DNA of 64,000 nucleotides from Nephrocerus scutellatus (Eukaryota; Arthropoda; Insecta; Diptera; Pipunculidae): NCBI GenBank assembly GCA_947095585.1, contig OX352761.1, forward strand, positions 141,390,277 to 141,454,276, written 5' to 3'. A program made the position numbers and the translations under genes. This document shows, one piece after another, positions 62,001-64,000 of this stretch. Below the pieces are notes generated by a model, which did no database searches, had not been told where the DNA came from, and saw only the letters and a program-made list of their open reading frames with translations. Numbering within the stretch: the stretch's first letter is position 1; each line of letters opens with the position of its first letter.

Positions 62001-62891
62001 TCCGACGGACAACACTTTTTGTAAATATTTGAAAGAGATCAGGACCCTGGGTCGGGGGGCTCTATACAACTCTGATTTAAGCAACCGGGGATGGGGTCGA
62101 AAAGCTCCCATACAACTGTCACCCGCGAGCGGAGCGAGCGTAGTGTTTTAAGTAACCGGTGATAGGGTTGGGGGGCTGCTAAGCAACCGGGAATGTAGAC
62201 GAATAATCCACCAGAAGTCATCTGGCAATAGATAATTAGTGCTACCCGTGCAAAGCCGGGGCGACCTGCTAGTAACCCATAAAAATTAAAATGTTTCGTG
62301 TAAATTCTCTAATCGCGAATACACAATTTTTTAAAAAATTTTGTTAGAGACCCCCGACCCCGGGGCCATTTCAGTTCCAAATTTTTACAAAAAGTGTTGT
62401 CCATCGGAGACACATGCATATCAAATTTGAAGAAAATCGGGTAAATTTTGTAAACAATTTGTATGGGTGCCTCCCGACCCCGGGGCCCGATCACTTCAAA
62501 ATTTTTACAAAAAGTGTTGTCCATCGGAGATACACATGCGTATAAAATTTGAAGAAAATCGGGTATTTTTTTTTATAAAATTTGTATGGGTGCCAGCCAG
62601 CCAGCCACGGGCACTCGAAGTTAATATAGAAAATTTAATAAGAATCAACATTGAAAAAAATTACCCAATCGATTAAAGATTTGCAAGACAATCAACCAAT
62701 GTTTTAAAATGCTGGAAAATAATTTTTCTTCTTATTCTTCTCTATGAAAAGTATGTTTTTGCACTAGTTTTTTTTAATCTCTGTTCTACTTTCAGTTTAG
62801 TGGAAAGCATAGACGACCTGCCATGCATTCAAACGAATTCGATTATACAATGTCCAACGAAATTTTCAACAATGATAACTCATTTAACTAA
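56020..62891 (+). CDS. CCHa2: Prepro-CCHamide-2 neuropeptide
   Basis: Three coding exons, 56020-56095, 58219-58439 and 62796-62891, encode 130 residues (Drosophila CCHa2 is of similar length). Residues 1-24 are a signal peptide. KK precedes the mature peptide GCMAYGHACYGGH (27-39), then GKR supplies the amidation glycine and dibasic cleavage site. The two cysteines form the ring characteristic of CCHamides. YGGH is the CCHa2-type ending, unlike WGAHG in CCHa1. The remainder is an acidic Gly/Ser-rich spacer with a second basic site (KHRRPA, residues ~102-107) in the last exon. An acceptor-like ttacag just before the ATG (to 56012) suggests a 5' UTR intron. The introns are 2.1 and 4.4 kb and carry several transposons. 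AATAAA occurs at 62936 and 62946. CCHa2 acts on a GPCR (CCHa2-R) and, in Drosophila, signals nutrition from gut and fat body to insulin cells. Confidence 0.94.
57420..57890 (-). pseudogene. RTE/CR1-like LINE pieces in CCHa2 intron 1
   Basis: Minus strand: endonuclease C-terminal HVLIDRCYNPTLMTVRTYRG and VDSDHYLVGMVL (57880-57760), then sequence matching the 3' tail of the 1.5-kb remnant (57640-57450). The RT between is missing. Confidence 0.75.
58620..59060 (-). other. Unassigned open frame in CCHa2 intron 2
   Basis: An 87-codon minus-strand frame (59054-58791) reads MASSRKKGKLAQELQGSFRA and later LKRLWLFEKLTQ. The composition is protein-like but I do not recognise it; being inside an intron among transposons, a retroelement Gag piece is most likely. 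Confidence 0.3.
59380..59640. repeat. Interspersed repeat D
   Basis: ATGGCATAGTTCCCAAAGGA, CCATATCCCAGAATTTCC and CGCTTGAGAAAAATTTCAAA recur in recognisable form at 27.19-27.30 kb (CTTATCCCAGAATTTCCG, CGCTTGAGAAATGGCTTAG). The adjacent 'acataacagtgtct' array at 27.3 kb recurs at 61.39 kb. Confidence 0.6.
59648..60125 (-). mobile_element. Helentron-like element in CCHa2 intron 2
   Basis: ACTAGTTGTTAGCCCCGGCG at 59706 is, on the minus strand, a GC hairpin followed by CTAGT, preceded by a duplicate end at 59647. The other end has CCAAATCGGTCCAGCCGTTT, a GACAGACAGA run and CACATTTATAATATTAGTA, the pattern of widespread insect non-autonomous Helentrons. Confidence 0.55.
60171..61111 (+). mobile_element. 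Tc1/mariner-superfamily transposon, internally deleted
   Basis: Ends GGGTGATCAGATTGGAGGTA (60172) and, inverted, GGGTGATCCATTTAGAGGTA (ending 61110) flank a transposase relic inserted in a (TA) run. The N-terminus MERLTPQQRL (60282) leads to RALRPTYG, then a deletion joins directly to VFSDEAHFLLNGFVN (first catalytic Asp). A TAA at 60667 interrupts before QDGATSHTA (second Asp), and PPRSCDITPLDFFLWGYVK gives the third, 36 residues after the second. The frame then runs intact to 61005. Recent but dead. Confidence 0.92.
61127..61345 (-). mobile_element. Helentron-like element
   Basis: ACTAGCAGACCCGGCGAACT at 61128 is a minus-strand hairpin plus CTAGT end; the other side reaches a TTTTTATATATTTATATAA stretch at 61330, matching the TCTATATATATATAAAAA start of such elements. 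Confidence 0.5.
61741..62272 (+). mobile_element. Helentron-like element in CCHa2 intron 2
   Basis: Starts TCTATATATATATAAAAATG (61741) and ends ACCCGTGCAAAGCCGGGGCG..CTGCTAGT (62243-62272) with a CCCG/CGGG hairpin. The body has ACGACTCGACCGATTTAGCT, another common feature. No Rep/helicase coding remains. Confidence 0.6.
62275..62635 (+). repeat. Interspersed repeat family A, copy 8
   Basis: Family start AACCCATAAAAATTAAAATG directly follows the Helentron-like end. Two tandem copies of GTGTTGTCCATCGGAGA..CACATGC..AAATTTGAAGAAAATCGGGT are seen, then CAGCCAGCCAGCC and GAAGTTAATATAG. Confidence 0.82.
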
Positions 62892-63325
62892 GGACTTTCA
62901 AGCGCAATTAATGTATATGTATAGCAAAAATAGTAAATAAAATATAATAAAGAGTGTATCTGAAACATATAATATCTCTTTTGGTTGCAGTAATTCTGTC
63001 AATTGAACAATGTAATACTTTTTTTTAATTGTTAACTTGTCCTTGCCTTTTTTATTGAAGTCTACATACCTAGTGAAAGCGGCAGCGAGAAATCGATTGG
63101 GGGGGTATTTTCTCCTGATACCCGCAAAGTTTAGATTTATAGTCAATTCATTTAAATAAGAAACTTTTTGTTGCTACATACTACTATTACATATTACTAT
63201 TATTATTATACAAAAATTGCTGTAATGGTTATTAACAATTATATTTATATTAATAAAGACTTAATATTGTACTTAAATGTAACGTAATAAAAATATATAT
63301 ACATAAGAAATTATTCTATTTGGTG
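62892..63325. other. 3' flank of CCHa2
   Basis: Poly(A) signals AATAAA at 62936 and 62946. No further gene. Confidence 0.5.
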
Positions 63326-63605
63326 GAAATAAAATCATCATGATCATGAATAATCAGAGAAACACATGTGTGCAAAATTTTAAAGATATCGAATTAATTG
63401 TGGGGAAATTTACGTGGGACTTCTTGACCCTGTGTCGAATACCTAATAATCAAAATCAATCGGTTACATTTTGAAGAAATTTACATCGGAGCCTTTAAGA
63501 CGCTGGGGGCTGATCACTTCACAATTTTTATAGAAAGCGTTGTCATCGGAAATACACATTGTGTACAAAGTTTGAATAAAATCATATTTAAAATTATTTG
63601 AAAAT
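63326..63605 (+). repeat. Interspersed repeat family A, copy 9 (partial)
   Basis: AGAAACACATGTGTGCAAAA, then a second block GTTGTCATCGGAAATACACA-TTGTGTACAAAGTTTGAA; the tail is missing. Confidence 0.65.
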
Positions 63606-64000
63606 AAGCATGTTAACTATTAAAAATACATTTTTATAAAACGTTTAAAACGAGTATTGTGCGTAATACGAGTAGTTTGCTAGTTTGATCTTGAACAAAT
63701 TAAAAACTCGCGTTGAATTAATTTTTTTTGCGATTTGTTGTCTTTTTTTGTGATTTGTCAATGTTCAACCAGTTCTGAGTTGTGTATAAAGTTTCAAGTC
63801 TCTAACTCAAGGGAAAGTTAGTTTAAAATAACAAAATTCTAGCCGCACTGACAGACATACACGAAAGCGAGCTAATAAAAACGTTTTAAAAATGATTTTA
63901 TTGAAGCATAACTATTCCGCTAAAAGATGGAATATAAAATATTTATATCTATGGCAACTAGAATTGTTTTAAATAATTGAAAATTTCTGGGATGTTGTTA

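Noticed and set aside
1..64000. CRISPR arrays, bacterial operons, riboswitches
   Set aside because: Spliced genes, a eukaryotic tRNA without CCA, and insect transposons show nuclear animal DNA; no regularly spaced short direct repeats are present.

Overview
The window is about 64 kb of AT-rich, intron-containing, transposon-dense animal DNA. The identifiable genes point to a brachyceran fly. They include an insect Yellow/MRJP gene cluster, a prepro-CCHamide-2 neuropeptide gene close to the Drosophila form, an insect GILT thiol-reductase-like gene and DPM3. I cannot name the species. Exon coordinates below were placed by hand from open frames, GT/AG splice sites and family conservation. They have not been checked against RNA.

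Layout, left to right. 1-8.5 kb: repeats and transposon remnants only (palindromic MITE, LINE pieces, a decayed mariner with both TIRs, an inverted pair of one repeat, a diverged tandem duplication). 8.6-11.0 kb (+): a five-exon Yellow gene, probably yellow-e. 11-17.5 kb: repeats and unannotated spacer. 17.5-19.1 kb (+): a second, four-exon Yellow gene. 19.1-25 kb: repeats, an insertion between 18-bp direct repeats, a perfect 622-bp tandem duplication carrying a candidate minus-strand coding exon in each copy, and a minisatellite. 26.1-28.6 kb (+): a third Yellow gene with an Asn/Arg/Ser-rich N-terminal insert and a mariner remnant in an intron. 28.7-31.4 kb: remnants of a gypsy-like Gag/protease and a short-repeat family. 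32.8-33.1 kb (+): DPM3, followed by tRNA-Lys(CTT) with its T-run terminator. 33.5-38.8 kb: LINE fragments, SINE and MITEs, including a 330-codon frame that fuses jockey-clade ORF1 and endonuclease pieces. 39.5-45.5 kb (+): GILT-like gene with a 5-kb first intron. 45.5-53.6 kb: repeats, LINE remnant, MITE, SINE and G/T-rich tracts. 56.0-62.9 kb (+): CCHa2, whose two large introns hold LINE, Helentron-like and mariner insertions.

The genes do not form one pathway. The three Yellow genes are a local gene family of secreted, presumably cuticle- or pigment-related proteins. DPM3 tethers dolichol-phosphate-mannose synthase in the ER, GILT acts in lysosomal/secretory thiol chemistry, and CCHa2 encodes an amidated nutrient-responsive peptide. 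From memory, yellow-e, GILT1 and CCHa2 lie close together on Drosophila 3R (Muller E). This would make the window a conserved syntenic block expanded by transposons; that is inference and needs a search to confirm.

No clearly novel biological system is visible. The observations most worth following are the duplicated candidate exon at 22-23 kb, the two competing first exons of the third Yellow gene, the missing second active-site cysteine in GILT, and several uncatalogued repeat families.
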